The notes under the pieces are model-generated. The model made no database searches. It was not told the DNA's origin and worked only from the letters and a program-made list of their open reading frames with translations. From Desulfuromonadales bacterium (GTDB taxonomy: Bacteria; Desulfobacterota; Desulfuromonadia; Desulfuromonadales; Syntrophotaleaceae), in assembly GCA_030154185.1 (NCBI GenBank), contig JASKKK010000007.1, positions 1-64,000 of the forward strand: a stretch of 64,000 nt of DNA, given 5' to 3'. The position numbers and the translations under genes are program-made. This document shows, piece by piece, positions 18,175 through 27,288 of this stretch (the first letter of the stretch is position 1; each line of letters starts with the position of its first letter).

Positions 18175-20118
18175 ATGGCTGCCAATGTCACACGTAAGGT
18201 TCTGGAATGTCATCTCGTCGAAGGTCGACTCGTTCCTGGCGAGGAGATCGCCATCCGCATCGATCATACCCTGTTGCAGGACGCAACCGGCACCATGGCC
18301 ATGTTGGAGTTCGAGGCTCTGGGACTGGAGCGGGTCAAGGTCGAACTGGCGGCTCAATATGTCGACCACAACCTGTTGCAGACCGATTTTAAAAATGCCG
18401 ACGATCACCGCTACCTGCAATCGGCCTGTGCCCGCTACGGCATCCATTTCAGCCGTCCTGGCAACGGTATTTCCCACCAGGTGCATCTGGAGAATTTCGG
18501 CCGCCCTGGCCTGACCATGCTCGGCGCAGACAGTCACACGCCTGCCGCCGCCGGCCTTTCCATGTTGGCCATGGGGGCGGGGGGGCTCGATGTGGCACTG
18601 GCCATGGCCGGGCGTCCCTATTATCTGCCCTGTCCGAAAGTGCTGGGGGTGAAGCTGACCGGCAAGTTGCCCGACTGGGTCAGCGCCAAGGACATCATTC
18701 TGGAAATGTTGCGTCGTTACGACGTCAAGGGGTGTCTGGGCAAGGTGGTCGAATACTATGGCCCCGGCGTCGCCACTTTGTCGGTGGAAGACCGGGCCGT
18801 GATCGGCAACATGGGTACCGAGCTCGGTGCCACCAGCACCATTTTCCCCTCCGACGAACGGACTCGCGGCTATCTGCAGGCGCAGGGGCGCGGCGCTGCC
18901 TGGAAAGCCCTGGAGGCCGATGCCGACGCGGAATACGACGAATACGCCGAAGTCGATCTGTCGGTACTCGAACCGCTGATCGCCTGTCCCTCGTCGCCGG
19001 GCAAGGTGGTGACCGTGCGGGAGGTGGCCGGCATCCCCGTCGACCAGGTCATTGTCGGCTCGAGCGCCAACAGCGGACTCAAGGATCTGTTACGGGTGGT
19101 GCGTATCGTCGAAGGGCGCCACAGTGCACCGCATACCGATTTTCATATCAACCCCGGCAGCCGTCAGGTACTCGAAAATGTGGCCGAAGCCGACGGCATC
19201 CTGCCGCTGATGATGGCCGGAGCCAAGATCCATCAGTCCGGCTGTCTCGGTTGCATCGGCATGGGACAGGCACCGGGAACCGGCCAGGTCAGCCTGCGCA
19301 CCTTTCCGCGCAATTTCCCCGGACGATCCGGTACCAAGGACGATCAGGTCTATCTCTGTTCCCCGGAGACCGCCGCCGCAGCCGCTCTGCGCGGGGTGAT
19401 CACCGATCCCCGCGATCTCGCCGAGGAAATCGCCTATCCACAGATCGAAGCCCCCCGGGAGCGTCTGGTCGACCGTTCCTCCATTGTTTTTCCCGAGGAA
19501 GCGGGGCTTGCAACGGAGGTGTTGCGCGGCCCCAACATCAAACCGTTTCCGCAGTTGGATCCCCTGCCGGAGACCCTCCGCGTTGCCGTGGCCATTAAAG
19601 TCGGCGACAACATCTCCACCGACGCCATCATGCCTGCCGGTAACAGGGTATTGCCGTTGCGCTCCAATATCGAGGCCATAAGCGAGTACGTTTTTTACCA
19701 ACTTTGCCCAGATTTTTCCGATCGCTGCCGCGCCTTGGGACAGGTCGCCGTCGTCGGTGGCGACAATTATGGACAGGGGTCGAGCAGGGAACACGCCGCG
19801 CTGGCACCGCGCTTTCTGGGTGTGCGGTTAAAGCTGGCCAGGAGTTTTGCCCGGATTCACAAGGCCAATCTTTGCAACTTTGGAATCCTGCCTTTGGTAT
19901 TTAAAGATCCTGCAGACTACGAAAAAATGGAAGAGGGTATGACGCTGGAAATGCCTGATATCTTCAGGCGCATTCAGAGAGGGGATATCGAGTTGCCCGT
20001 AAGCCTTGAGGGGAGGAAGATCATGGCTGTGCTTGAAGTGTCGGAGCGGCAACGCAAGAGTCTTCTGGCCGGAGGGACTTTGAACTATGTGCGGCAGGAA
20101 CTGGGGAACCGTTCTTAA
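18175..20118 (+). CDS. Aconitate hydratase (Aquifex-type), one cluster cysteine replaced
   Basis: TCA-cycle enzyme that isomerises citrate and isocitrate through a [4Fe-4S] cluster. The 647-residue single chain fits the shorter Aquifex-type aconitases, with a large-subunit-like part (LGADSHTPAAAG, NINPGSRQV) and a C-terminal swivel domain (GDNISTDAIMPAG, NYGQGSSREHAA). Two cluster cysteines are present, Cys357 and Cys360 (GCLGCIG). At the position of the third, the usual GSCTNS motif reads GSSANS, so residue 297 is serine (codon AGC). This may be normal for the subfamily or may alter the cluster. The ATG at 18175 follows TGAGGAG. Confidence 0.88.
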   Translation: MAANVTRKVLECHLVEGRLVPGEEIAIRIDHTLLQDATGTMAMLEFEALGLERVKVELAAQYVDHNLLQTDFKNADDHRYLQSACARYGIHFSRPGNGISHQVHLENFGRPGLTMLGADSHTPAAAGLSMLAMGAGGLDVALAMAGRPYYLPCPKVLGVKLTGKLPDWVSAKDIILEMLRRYDVKGCLGKVVEYYGPGVATLSVEDRAVIGNMGTELGATSTIFPSDERTRGYLQAQGRGAAWKALEADADAEYDEYAEVDLSVLEPLIACPSSPGKVVTVREVAGIPVDQVIVGSSANSGLKDLLRVVRIVEGRHSAPHTDFHINPGSRQVLENVAEADGILPLMMAGAKIHQSGCLGCIGMGQAPGTGQVSLRTFPRNFPGRSGTKDDQVYLCSPETAAAAALRGVITDPRDLAEEIAYPQIEAPRERLVDRSSIVFPEEAGLATEVLRGPNIKPFPQLDPLPETLRVAVAIKVGDNISTDAIMPAGNRVLPLRSNIEAISEYVFYQLCPDFSDRCRALGQVAVVGGDNYGQGSSREHAALAPRFLGVRLKLARSFARIHKANLCNFGILPLVFKDPADYEKMEEGMTLEMPDIFRRIQRGDIELPVSLEGRKIMAVLEVSERQRKSLLAGGTLNYVRQELGNRS

Positions 20119-20204
20119 TTTGCTTGGCTGTTTTTTTTAAAAGTGATAGGAATACATTGTTTTTATGATGTGCGGTATCTTTTGCCGGACTGGAGAGAGC
20201 ATAC

Positions 20205-21692
20205 ATGCGGCGGTTATCCCTCAAAACCAGACTCCTTTTGTCCGTAAGCATCATCCTTGTGTTCGGTTTTGCACTGACCAATTTCAACAACTACCGGGTT
20301 TCGACCCGGTCGGTGCGCAAGAACATCATCGAGCACGCTCTTCCGCTGACCCGCGACAACATTTATTCGGAGATACAGGCCGATTTGATGCGGCCTGTTT
20401 TTATTTCCTCGCTGATGGCCAACGATACCTTTCTCAAGGACTGGGCCATCGACGGCGAGAAGGGTGTGGAAAAGATCACCCGCTACCTGCAGGAAATCCG
20501 CGAAAAATACGGTTTTTTTTCCACTTTTTTCGTTTCGGAACGGACCGGCAACTATTACCATTTCAACGGTATTCTTAAACGGATCAGTTTGGAGGATGCC
20601 CACGATGTCTGGTATTACGATTTCAAGGCCATGAACAAGCCTTATGATCTTGTTGTCGATACCAACGAAGCCGCGGAAAACAGCCTGACCATCTTTATCA
20701 ACCATCGTCTCAACGACTACGACGGCAAAATGCTGGGCGTGACCGGCGTCGGCCTGAATATGGAAATGGTCGCCGACATGCTTAAATCCTACCGGCAGCG
20801 CTACGGGCGGGAAATCTACCTGGTCGACTCCGAGGGGCTTATCAAGGTGCACAACGATCAGACTCTCGTCGATCGGGTGAACATTACCGATCAGGAAGGC
20901 CTCAAGGACATAGCGCAACAGGTTCTGGCGAAACAGACGGACAGCGGTGTGTTCGAATACTGGCGCGATGGCCGGCATATTCTGCTGACCACGCGGTATC
21001 TTCCCGAATTTGAATGGTACCTGTTGGTTGAGCAGGATGAGACCCGGGCCTTGGCCGCCATCCGGAAAAATTTTCTGGATAACCTGGCCCTCGATCTGGT
21101 GATCATTCTGGCTATTCTCGGGATTACCATTTATACGGTCAACCGCTTCCAAAGCACACTCGAGGAAATGGCCACGACCGACAAGCTTACAGGGGCCTGC
21201 AACCGGCGCGAATTTGACAGGTTGTTCGAAATGGCCGCATATCTTCACAAGCGTGAAGGGACGCCGTTTTCCGTTATTCTGTTCGATATTGATAATTTCA
21301 AAACCGTTAACGACGAGATCGGACATATGGCCGGCGATCATGTTTTGCAGGAGGTTGTCAGAATTGCAAACGGATGTGTCCGCCAGAACGATCTGGTTGT
21401 GCGCTGGGGGGGCGACGAGTTCGTCCTGCTGATTCACGATGATCTGTCCCGAGCTTATCAGGTGGCGGAGCGGTTGCGGAAACAGGTGTGCAGACGAAAT
21501 CTTCTGGCCGAATTCAACGGTGACGGGCCGGTGACCATCAGTTGCGGGGTGGTGGGGTATCTGGAGGGCGAAAGTCTCGATCATCTCATGATGCGGGTCG
21601 ATGCCGCCCTTTATGAATCCAAGAAACGCGGCAAGGACCAGACCGTGTCTCTGCCCGCTGTGACTGCAACAAGTGCTTCGGGAGCGGTCTGA
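20205..21692 (+). CDS. Diguanylate cyclase with periplasmic Cache-type sensor
   Basis: A 495-residue membrane enzyme predicted to make cyclic di-GMP. A helix at residues 10-28, a ~260-residue periplasmic region typical of double Cache sensors and a second helix near 290-310 precede the catalytic domain. The active-site GGDEF motif is intact at 402-406, and an RxxD inhibitory site (Arg393-Asp396) lies five residues upstream, so product inhibition is likely. The ligand sensed is unknown. CTGGAGAG lies upstream of the ATG. It follows the aconitase gene by 86 bases and may be cotranscribed. Confidence 0.93.
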   Translation: MRRLSLKTRLLLSVSIILVFGFALTNFNNYRVSTRSVRKNIIEHALPLTRDNIYSEIQADLMRPVFISSLMANDTFLKDWAIDGEKGVEKITRYLQEIREKYGFFSTFFVSERTGNYYHFNGILKRISLEDAHDVWYYDFKAMNKPYDLVVDTNEAAENSLTIFINHRLNDYDGKMLGVTGVGLNMEMVADMLKSYRQRYGREIYLVDSEGLIKVHNDQTLVDRVNITDQEGLKDIAQQVLAKQTDSGVFEYWRDGRHILLTTRYLPEFEWYLLVEQDETRALAAIRKNFLDNLALDLVIILAILGITIYTVNRFQSTLEEMATTDKLTGACNRREFDRLFEMAAYLHKREGTPFSVILFDIDNFKTVNDEIGHMAGDHVLQEVVRIANGCVRQNDLVVRWGGDEFVLLIHDDLSRAYQVAERLRKQVCRRNLLAEFNGDGPVTISCGVVGYLEGESLDHLMMRVDAALYESKKRGKDQTVSLPAVTATSASGAV

Positions 21693-21700
21693 AAGGAGGG

Positions 21701-22066
21701 TTAATCCATGTGTCGGGACCGTTCGGTTGATTTCGGAGTCTTCGGCGGTAACTTGCAGGCAGTATCGACACCCTTTCGGACCCAGAAAGCCAAAGAATCG
21801 TCCGTATCGGTTCCCCCCGGATCGATCTGAACCCAGCCGGTCATGGGACGGCCTGTAAAATCGAACATACGCGCATGTTGCTGCCGTAATGCGTCGGCGT
21901 ATTTCTCAGTGCCGACACGCACGATGAGCAGGTCGTGGACGATTCCGCAGGCCGTGTTGCCGTGCAGCATGAAACAGACGCCGCCGAACATCTTGCGTTC
22001 GCTGAAACCTTCCAGGGGGAGCAGCAGAATGCGAACCCTGTCGGCAAGTCGTGCGTCATACGGCAT
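21701..22066 (-). CDS. TfoX N-terminal-domain protein
   Basis: A 121-residue cytoplasmic protein with the TfoX/Sxy N-terminal fold: SERKMFGGVCFMLHGNTACGI followed by LLIVRVG (cited in parts) is diagnostic. Stand-alone domains like this are common and their role is unclear; a role in competence should not be assumed. The ATG at 22066 follows GAGGA by 6-7 bases; an ATG at 22081 is also in frame. It converges with the diguanylate cyclase, ending 9 bases from it. Confidence 0.82.
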   Translation of the reverse strand: MPYDARLADRVRILLLPLEGFSERKMFGGVCFMLHGNTACGIVHDLLIVRVGTEKYADALRQQHARMFDFTGRPMTGWVQIDPGGTDTDDSLAFWVRKGVDTACKLPPKTPKSTERSRHMD

Positions 22067-22366
22067 ATTTTCCTCACACATCGCCTGCAGAATGTCCGAA
22101 ATGGGGACGGTATGTTTTCCCTTTCTGTCGTCCGCTTGTCATTCCCGATTCTCTTCGCGGTTCAGCTCGAATCGTCACAGGTCTTGAGAACTTCCGGTCC
22201 GCGTAGATTCACCGGTCAACAATACAGCTTCTCTATCCACAGCTTCTGTGTAAAACTACCGGAAGAAGTCTGGAAACAGGCATGCTGACCCTTGATTTTT
22301 CGAGGGAAATTCCTCTTTGCCTATTCTTTATACAGCTACCGTTAAGGTAAATGTTCCCCATCCCCG
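22067..22366. other. 300-base gap, no gene seen
   Basis: Contains the promoter side of the TfoX gene and the downstream end of the electron-transfer operon. A short TACC/GGTA stem lies near 22337-22349. No coding region or clear terminator is visible. Confidence 0.45.
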
Positions 22367-24388
22367 TCAGAAAGTCATACTGCAGGTAGCTCCGATGAGA
22401 TGAGCAGTGTAGTTGTCGGAACCGTCGCTGGTTTCGTCATCGTAGCTGTAAAAACCGTAACGCAGTTTGACGGAAAGATTGTCCGTGAGTTGCCGGGTCA
22501 GGTCGGCCAGAACGGCATGGCGCTGGTTTTCAACGCCGAGAGGCAACCCGTCGCTGGAAATATCCTCGAAATTTTCCGTCAGGCTGTATACGTATTGGAT
22601 ATCCAGACTGGTCCGGGAGTCGATGGCCCATCCGGCATTGGCCGCCAGCGACAGGACGTCCCCGACATAACTGATGATGGCACCCGTGTTTCCGTCGAGG
22701 GTCTTCAGGCGGACGTCCTGGTAAGAGGCCAGCCCCGTAAGGAACAGCCTGGCCACCGGCGTCGCGGTGATGCTGGCGGTATAAATATGCGCGTCGTAAT
22801 TGCAGGAATGTTTTGAGCTGGGCGGATCGGTATCCTCGTCGGTATCGATGTCCATGGTCTTGAACTGGTACTGCAGGCCGGTGCGAATTCGGGGGAGGGG
22901 CCTGAAAGAGAGCTTGATCATCACCTCGTCGGTTTTTATGTCCTGATCGGTGATAAAGGCGGAATAGACATTGTTCGGATCATTGCCTTCCACGTTGTCC
23001 ACCCGGTGATCATAGTCGTTCGATCGATAGCTGCGACGGTACCGGGCGGCGACCATGGTGCGGGCCCACGGCGAGCTGTTGAAGCCGATGCTGTACCGCT
23101 GGCGCCTTACCCGTGTGTCGGTATCCCGATCGAGTTCCAGGACCGCGTCTTCCAGTTCGGTTTCCGAGAGATCGATGTCCTGCTGGGTCCACCGACCTTC
23201 CGCATACAGAGTGGTGCGGGGCAGGCCGGTATAACGGATTCCGAGCGTTTCTTCGATGCCCCAACGGTCTTCATCGCTATCGATCAGCGCTTCCGGAGAG
23301 GATTCCGTGCCGGTAAAGCCGATCTCGGTAAGTATGGCATCGGTATCGCCTTCCCTGTCCAGTCGTTCTCCCTCGAGACCGGCATAGATGGTGACGTCTC
23401 GATACGGCCCGAAGACGGCGTTGAAGTTGACGATATGGGTGTCCTGGCTCAGGTCGATGGCATTGGAAAACCAGTTTTTGTCGAACGATTCCGGTCCGAA
23501 AGGTACGGTCACCATGCGGAAGGAAGCTTCGCCGTCCAGGGTTGTGAAGAGATAGCCCAGGGATAAAAAGGTCTTATCGTTCAAATGGGTTTCCGCATGG
23601 AAGGTATTGAAAAACGCATCGTGCCGGTAGTCTTCGTCGACCGTTACCGTTTCGCTTGCGCCGGCACTGCTTTCCTGTTCGTGGCGCTTGGTGTCGATGC
23701 TGTAGTGTTCGTAGCGAAATTCATCCCCCACACGGACATTGGCGATATCGTGACTGACTTCCAGCCTGATCACATCCAGCTTTTCATCGATTTCCTTGAA
23801 GGAGGGGAATATCTTTCTCGTGACGCCCCCTTCGGTGACGCTCCCCCATTCGAGGAGAGATTTTTCCCCATCCTTGAAGCGGTGTTCGTAACCTACAACC
23901 AGTTTCGGTTTATGCGGTAGGGTCAGGGCCGCTTCGATGAAAACCCGGCCGATATCCAGATGCAGGTCCTTATCGAGGTCGTAGGAAGAACCGCTGAAGT
24001 TCTGAAAGAAGCCGCCCGTATCGTCGAAATACTTACGGTATTCCCGATATCCGGCGCGAACGTAGCCGACATCCTTTTTGCTGACGCGTAACCCTAGACG
24101 ATAGTCTTCTTCGGGGACGATGGCTCGGCCTCGCGCCTCCAGGGTGGTACCATCCCCGGTTTCCCGATGCAGGGTGAATTCGTCCAGGCCTCCCTTCAGG
24201 CCGTCTCCAGTCCACCAATCCTCCCGGAACTTGTTGTCGTCGCCGTCAACGATGATGCCGCTGACCCCGGGGGTGATGTTGATGACTCCGGTCAAGGTGT
24301 CATTGTCTTCCTCGGCCCTGCATACAGTATCCAACATGACCAGGGAAGAAATCAGAACCAGTGCAATTCCCAACAGTCCGGATTTCAT
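22367..24388 (-). CDS. Outer-membrane beta-barrel, MtrB/PioB-like partner of the adjacent cytochrome
   Basis: A 673-residue secreted protein with a cleavable signal peptide (ending near VCRAEE). Long stretches of alternating hydrophobic and polar residues follow, typical of a large outer-membrane barrel. It ends in Met-Thr-Phe, and a C-terminal aromatic is the usual assembly signal. The start of the mature protein (DDNKFREDW...GGLDEF) and the many Tyr-rich strands resemble barrels of porin-cytochrome complexes. It starts 16 bases after the stop of the octaheme cytochrome and has a GGAGGA ribosome-binding site. The inferred job is an insulating sheath that lets the cytochrome pass electrons across the outer membrane. 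The family assignment is by pattern and context. Confidence 0.72.
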   Translation of the reverse strand: MKSGLLGIALVLISSLVMLDTVCRAEEDNDTLTGVINITPGVSGIIVDGDDNKFREDWWTGDGLKGGLDEFTLHRETGDGTTLEARGRAIVPEEDYRLGLRVSKKDVGYVRAGYREYRKYFDDTGGFFQNFSGSSYDLDKDLHLDIGRVFIEAALTLPHKPKLVVGYEHRFKDGEKSLLEWGSVTEGGVTRKIFPSFKEIDEKLDVIRLEVSHDIANVRVGDEFRYEHYSIDTKRHEQESSAGASETVTVDEDYRHDAFFNTFHAETHLNDKTFLSLGYLFTTLDGEASFRMVTVPFGPESFDKNWFSNAIDLSQDTHIVNFNAVFGPYRDVTIYAGLEGERLDREGDTDAILTEIGFTGTESSPEALIDSDEDRWGIEETLGIRYTGLPRTTLYAEGRWTQQDIDLSETELEDAVLELDRDTDTRVRRQRYSIGFNSSPWARTMVAARYRRSYRSNDYDHRVDNVEGNDPNNVYSAFITDQDIKTDEVMIKLSFRPLPRIRTGLQYQFKTMDIDTDEDTDPPSSKHSCNYDAHIYTASITATPVARLFLTGLASYQDVRLKTLDGNTGAIISYVGDVLSLAANAGWAIDSRTSLDIQYVYSLTENFEDISSDGLPLGVENQRHAVLADLTRQLTDNLSVKLRYGFYSYDDETSDGSDNYTAHLIGATCSMTF

Positions 24389-24404
24389 GGCCGGTCCTCC
24401 TCTG

Positions 24405-25190
24405 TTAATAGCGCAGGTGGGCGTTCATGTTGGATCCATGAACGGCGGTGTGGCATCCGGCAGCCCAACAGGGGCCCTGGGCCAGTCGTGAAGCGTGATT
24501 CTGGTCCCCCAACTCGATGCTGCCTTCCGCCGAAATCTGGGCATGGCATCGCAGGCACAGGTTGGCGTCACTGGCGACGAGCATCTTGTCGTTGATGGAA
24601 CCGTGATGGTTGTGACAGGTGGTGCAGTCTTCCCGTAGCGCCTCATGTTCGAAGACAAAAGGCCGGCCCTGGTCCTGGTGACACTGTACACAGGGAGCGT
24701 TGTGCCGGCCGACCATTTTATTTTCGGGCAGCATGATGTCCTGACCGTGAGGGCTGTGACAGGCGTTGCAGGAAACCCCTTGTTCCTGCAGAGGGTGGTG
24801 ATATTGGAGGTTGAAAAACGCCTGGACTTCCGGATGACACTGGTAGCAGGTTTGCGGATTTTTGCCGGGGTTGATGATGTGCTTGCCCCGTCCTCCTCCA
24901 GCGGCCATATGCAGGCTGCCGGCACCGTGACAGGCTTCGCAGCCGAGTATCTCCTTGCCGTCGGGCAGCGGGACGGAAAGTTTGGCATGCCTGGCATATT
25001 TGAAATTCTTTACCGTTTCCGGGTGGCACAAGGCACAGCTGTCAATGCCGATGTAGTCGGCGCCCGGTATCGTGGCCGGAGGACGAACCGTTGCCTGTTT
25101 CATGGCGGGACAGGCTAGCAACAGCAAAGCTGCCAGTGCGGCGAAGGCCAGGCCGTACCATTTTTTGGATAAGATTCTGTTTTTTTTCAC
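24405..25190 (-). CDS. Octaheme c-type cytochrome, DmsE/MtrA-like lipoprotein
   Basis: A 261-residue periplasmic-side cytochrome with seven CXXCH motifs (CALCH, CEACH, CYQCH, CNACH, CVQCH, CTTCH, CLRCH) and one CX4CH motif (CWAAGCH, coded at 24450-24470), giving eight probable c hemes. The C-terminal CWAAGCH...AVHGSN resembles the DmsE family of decaheme cytochromes, which work with MtrB-type barrels. The N terminus has a lipoprotein signal ending LLLLAC. I use the GTG at 25190, preceded by GGGGAGG; the frame is open to a TTG at 25232 that has no such site. It is the third gene of the electron-transfer operon. Confidence 0.87.
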   Translation of the reverse strand: MKKNRILSKKWYGLAFAALAALLLLACPAMKQATVRPPATIPGADYIGIDSCALCHPETVKNFKYARHAKLSVPLPDGKEILGCEACHGAGSLHMAAGGGRGKHIINPGKNPQTCYQCHPEVQAFFNLQYHHPLQEQGVSCNACHSPHGQDIMLPENKMVGRHNAPCVQCHQDQGRPFVFEHEALREDCTTCHNHHGSINDKMLVASDANLCLRCHAQISAEGSIELGDQNHASRLAQGPCWAAGCHTAVHGSNMNAHLRY

Positions 25191-25337
25191 ACTCTGCCTC
25201 CCCGATAAAACGAACCGATAGATGCGGTTCAAAATAATTCTTCATGCGGTGGATGTCGTGCCGTTTCATGCAACCTTTTATATCGGAACACCCGGCGTTC
25301 GACTTCCGTTGTCGTGGTATCCCTTTCGTTGTGCCCG

Positions 25338-26834
25338 TTAGAGCGCACCGTTATGGCAAAAGGTGCAGGCGATGCCTGGCGGAATCTCGCCGCCGGGATG
25401 AGCGAACGGCAAGCCGTCCAGGCTGCTGGAGGCCGGCTCCTTGCCGCGGGCCTGCGAAATGATGATGTGGCAGGCGTTGCAGTCGGTGGCGATGGCCTGT
25501 CCCGTGGAGTTGACGTGCTCCCCGTCGTGACAGCGGAAACATCCCGGCCAGTTGAGGTGGCCGATGTTGTCGGGACGAACCTGCCAGTTGGTTTTCATCT
25601 CCGGAAAAAAATTGTTGCGATAGATGTTCTGGGTTTCCGCAATCGCCTGCTCGATTTTCGTTTGCTCCTTATATTCCGGGTACCGGCCTGCAATATGGGC
25701 GGCAATCTGCTGCAAGCCTTCAGCCCGGGATTCGGCGCCGGCGCTTTGCATCAGGGCCTCGGTCGCATGGTGCTTGATGGAAGGGATGGATGCGTCGACA
25801 CGGTTGAGCCAGAGAGCTACATTCAGAGCTTTGCTGGGGGATTGAAAGATATGGGTCGGACGGTTGTGGCAGTCGATACAATCCATGAGCCGTACGTCTT
25901 TTTGTTCCGGTGCCGAAAGAGGGCCTTTATCGGTTGTTCGGTATATGGTGACTTTGCCGGTAGACCGGTTCGTAACCTTTACCCAGGGTATGGTTTGCCG
26001 GCTTTTGTCGGCGGGAAGGTATTCGATGTCGTTGCTCACGGCCATATGCCAGTGAATGCCCCCGATCGGTCCATGCAGGGGATTGGCCCCTCCAACCTTG
26101 ATCATCATCCGGATTTCGAAGGGCGTATTATCCGTATCGGAGAGGTAGTGCCGGTGCAGCAGTTCCGTGGAACCATAGAACTTTTCCGGCCAGTGGCACT
26201 GTTCGCAGGTTTCCCTGGCCGGACGCAGATTTTCGACGGGAACAGGAATGGGGCGGGGGTAAGAATCGGTGAGAACGGCATAGACCTGTCGCAATCCCGA
26301 AATCTTGGCCCGTACGTACCAGGAAGCTCCGGGTCCTATGTGGCATTTTGTGCAGGCGACCCGGGCATGAGGCGAATTCAGATAGGTTGTGTGGACCGGC
26401 TCCATGACCTGGTGGCATAAAAGGCCGCAGAAAGCCACCGATTCCGTGACCTGATAGGCGCGATAGCTGCCAAAGGCGGAAAAAAGCAGGAATACGAAAC
26501 CGATACAGGCTGTCAGAATCAGATTCCGCCGGTGACGGGGATTGTTCAGGTCGATGTGGGGCAGGCGTGGTTTGAACCCCGGTTTTCTTTGCAGGCGACG
26601 TTGGTACAGAATGCCTGCAAAGATGAGAATCAGACCGACGAATACTGCTCCGGGCAGAATGATATAGACCAGTACCCCGAGATAGGGGCGGTTAAACCCG
26701 AGGAAAATATCGAAGCCGATCAGAATCAACAGGGTCAGCAGCGAACAGGACGCAAGGATGATACCTGCGAGGCCGAGCCAGTTCCCGGCATATGACAGAG
26801 GTCCCTTTGGGGACTGTGGGGAAAAATCGGACAT
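25338..26834 (-). CDS. ImcH-like NapC/NirT heptaheme inner-membrane cytochrome
   Basis: A 498-residue protein with three membrane helices (about residues 16-40, 51-77 and 104-125) and a NapC/NirT domain. It has six CXXCH motifs (CTKCH, CEQCH, CIDCH, CFRCH, CNACH, CTFCH) plus one CX3CH (CGLLCH), hence seven likely hemes. This matches the layout of Geobacter ImcH, a menaquinol-oxidising cytochrome needed for high-potential extracellular acceptors; paralogues with the same layout exist, so I give no symbol. GAGGGGG precedes the ATG. It lies 47 bases after the monoheme cytochrome gene and upstream of the octaheme and barrel genes, which fits a quinol-to-outside path. Confidence 0.85.
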   Translation of the reverse strand: MSDFSPQSPKGPLSYAGNWLGLAGIILASCSLLTLLILIGFDIFLGFNRPYLGVLVYIILPGAVFVGLILIFAGILYQRRLQRKPGFKPRLPHIDLNNPRHRRNLILTACIGFVFLLFSAFGSYRAYQVTESVAFCGLLCHQVMEPVHTTYLNSPHARVACTKCHIGPGASWYVRAKISGLRQVYAVLTDSYPRPIPVPVENLRPARETCEQCHWPEKFYGSTELLHRHYLSDTDNTPFEIRMMIKVGGANPLHGPIGGIHWHMAVSNDIEYLPADKSRQTIPWVKVTNRSTGKVTIYRTTDKGPLSAPEQKDVRLMDCIDCHNRPTHIFQSPSKALNVALWLNRVDASIPSIKHHATEALMQSAGAESRAEGLQQIAAHIAGRYPEYKEQTKIEQAIAETQNIYRNNFFPEMKTNWQVRPDNIGHLNWPGCFRCHDGEHVNSTGQAIATDCNACHIIISQARGKEPASSSLDGLPFAHPGGEIPPGIACTFCHNGAL

Positions 26835-26881
26835 GGTTCCCCCTCGTTATGGGGTCCAGGTGTGCGCTGCTGTCATAAGGT

Positions 26882-27193
26882 CTACGGCCTTGAAGCGGAG
26901 CGAAGATAATGAAGCATGGCCTTCATCTCTTCATCGCTGAATTTATAGGCGGGCATGCGTGTGCCGGCACCCAGGGTCTGTTTGGGATTAAGTATCGACT
27001 GCTTGAGAAATTCGTCGGTTTTACCTTCAGCAATTCCGGCCAGAGGCTGAGCCATTCCTCCGTCTTTGTGGCAGATGGCACAGTGGTTTTTTTCGGCGAG
27101 GGCTTTGCCCGTCTGTGTCATATCGCAATCCGCTGCTGCCGGGACGGCAAATCCGGCGAAAACCAAAGCGATGCATAAGGATCGGTAATTCAT
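26882..27193 (-). CDS. Monoheme class I c-type cytochrome
   Basis: A 103-residue periplasmic cytochrome: signal peptide to about residue 21 (VPAAADC), one CAICH heme site, and a distal-ligand methionine in TRMPAYKFSDEEM. The C-terminal helix MLHYLRSAS is typical of small class I cytochromes. A GGGAG site precedes the ATG at 27193. It is the first gene of the electron-transfer operon and may shuttle electrons between the ImcH-like protein and the octaheme cytochrome; the direction is inferred. Confidence 0.9.
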   Translation of the reverse strand: MNYRSLCIALVFAGFAVPAAADCDMTQTGKALAEKNHCAICHKDGGMAQPLAGIAEGKTDEFLKQSILNPKQTLGAGTRMPAYKFSDEEMKAMLHYLRSASRP

Positions 27194-27260
27194 GGTTAGC
27201 TCCCTTACAGGATAAGCATACGTGAAGACAGTTTGCGAAAAAAAGCTTTTATAATTCTTA

Positions 27261-27288
27261 TACATATCCTGATATGACGGAATGTCAA
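27261..27288 (-). promoter_or_regulatory. Candidate promoter of the electron-transfer operon
   Basis: On the minus strand TTGACA is followed after 16 bases by TATGTA, about 70 bases before the first gene. The -35 is perfect and the -10 is moderate. No operator palindrome stands out. Confidence 0.45.

Noticed and set aside
20214-21584. 456-residue frame opposite the diguanylate cyclase
   Set aside because: Shadow frame; the plus strand carries an intact GGDEF domain.
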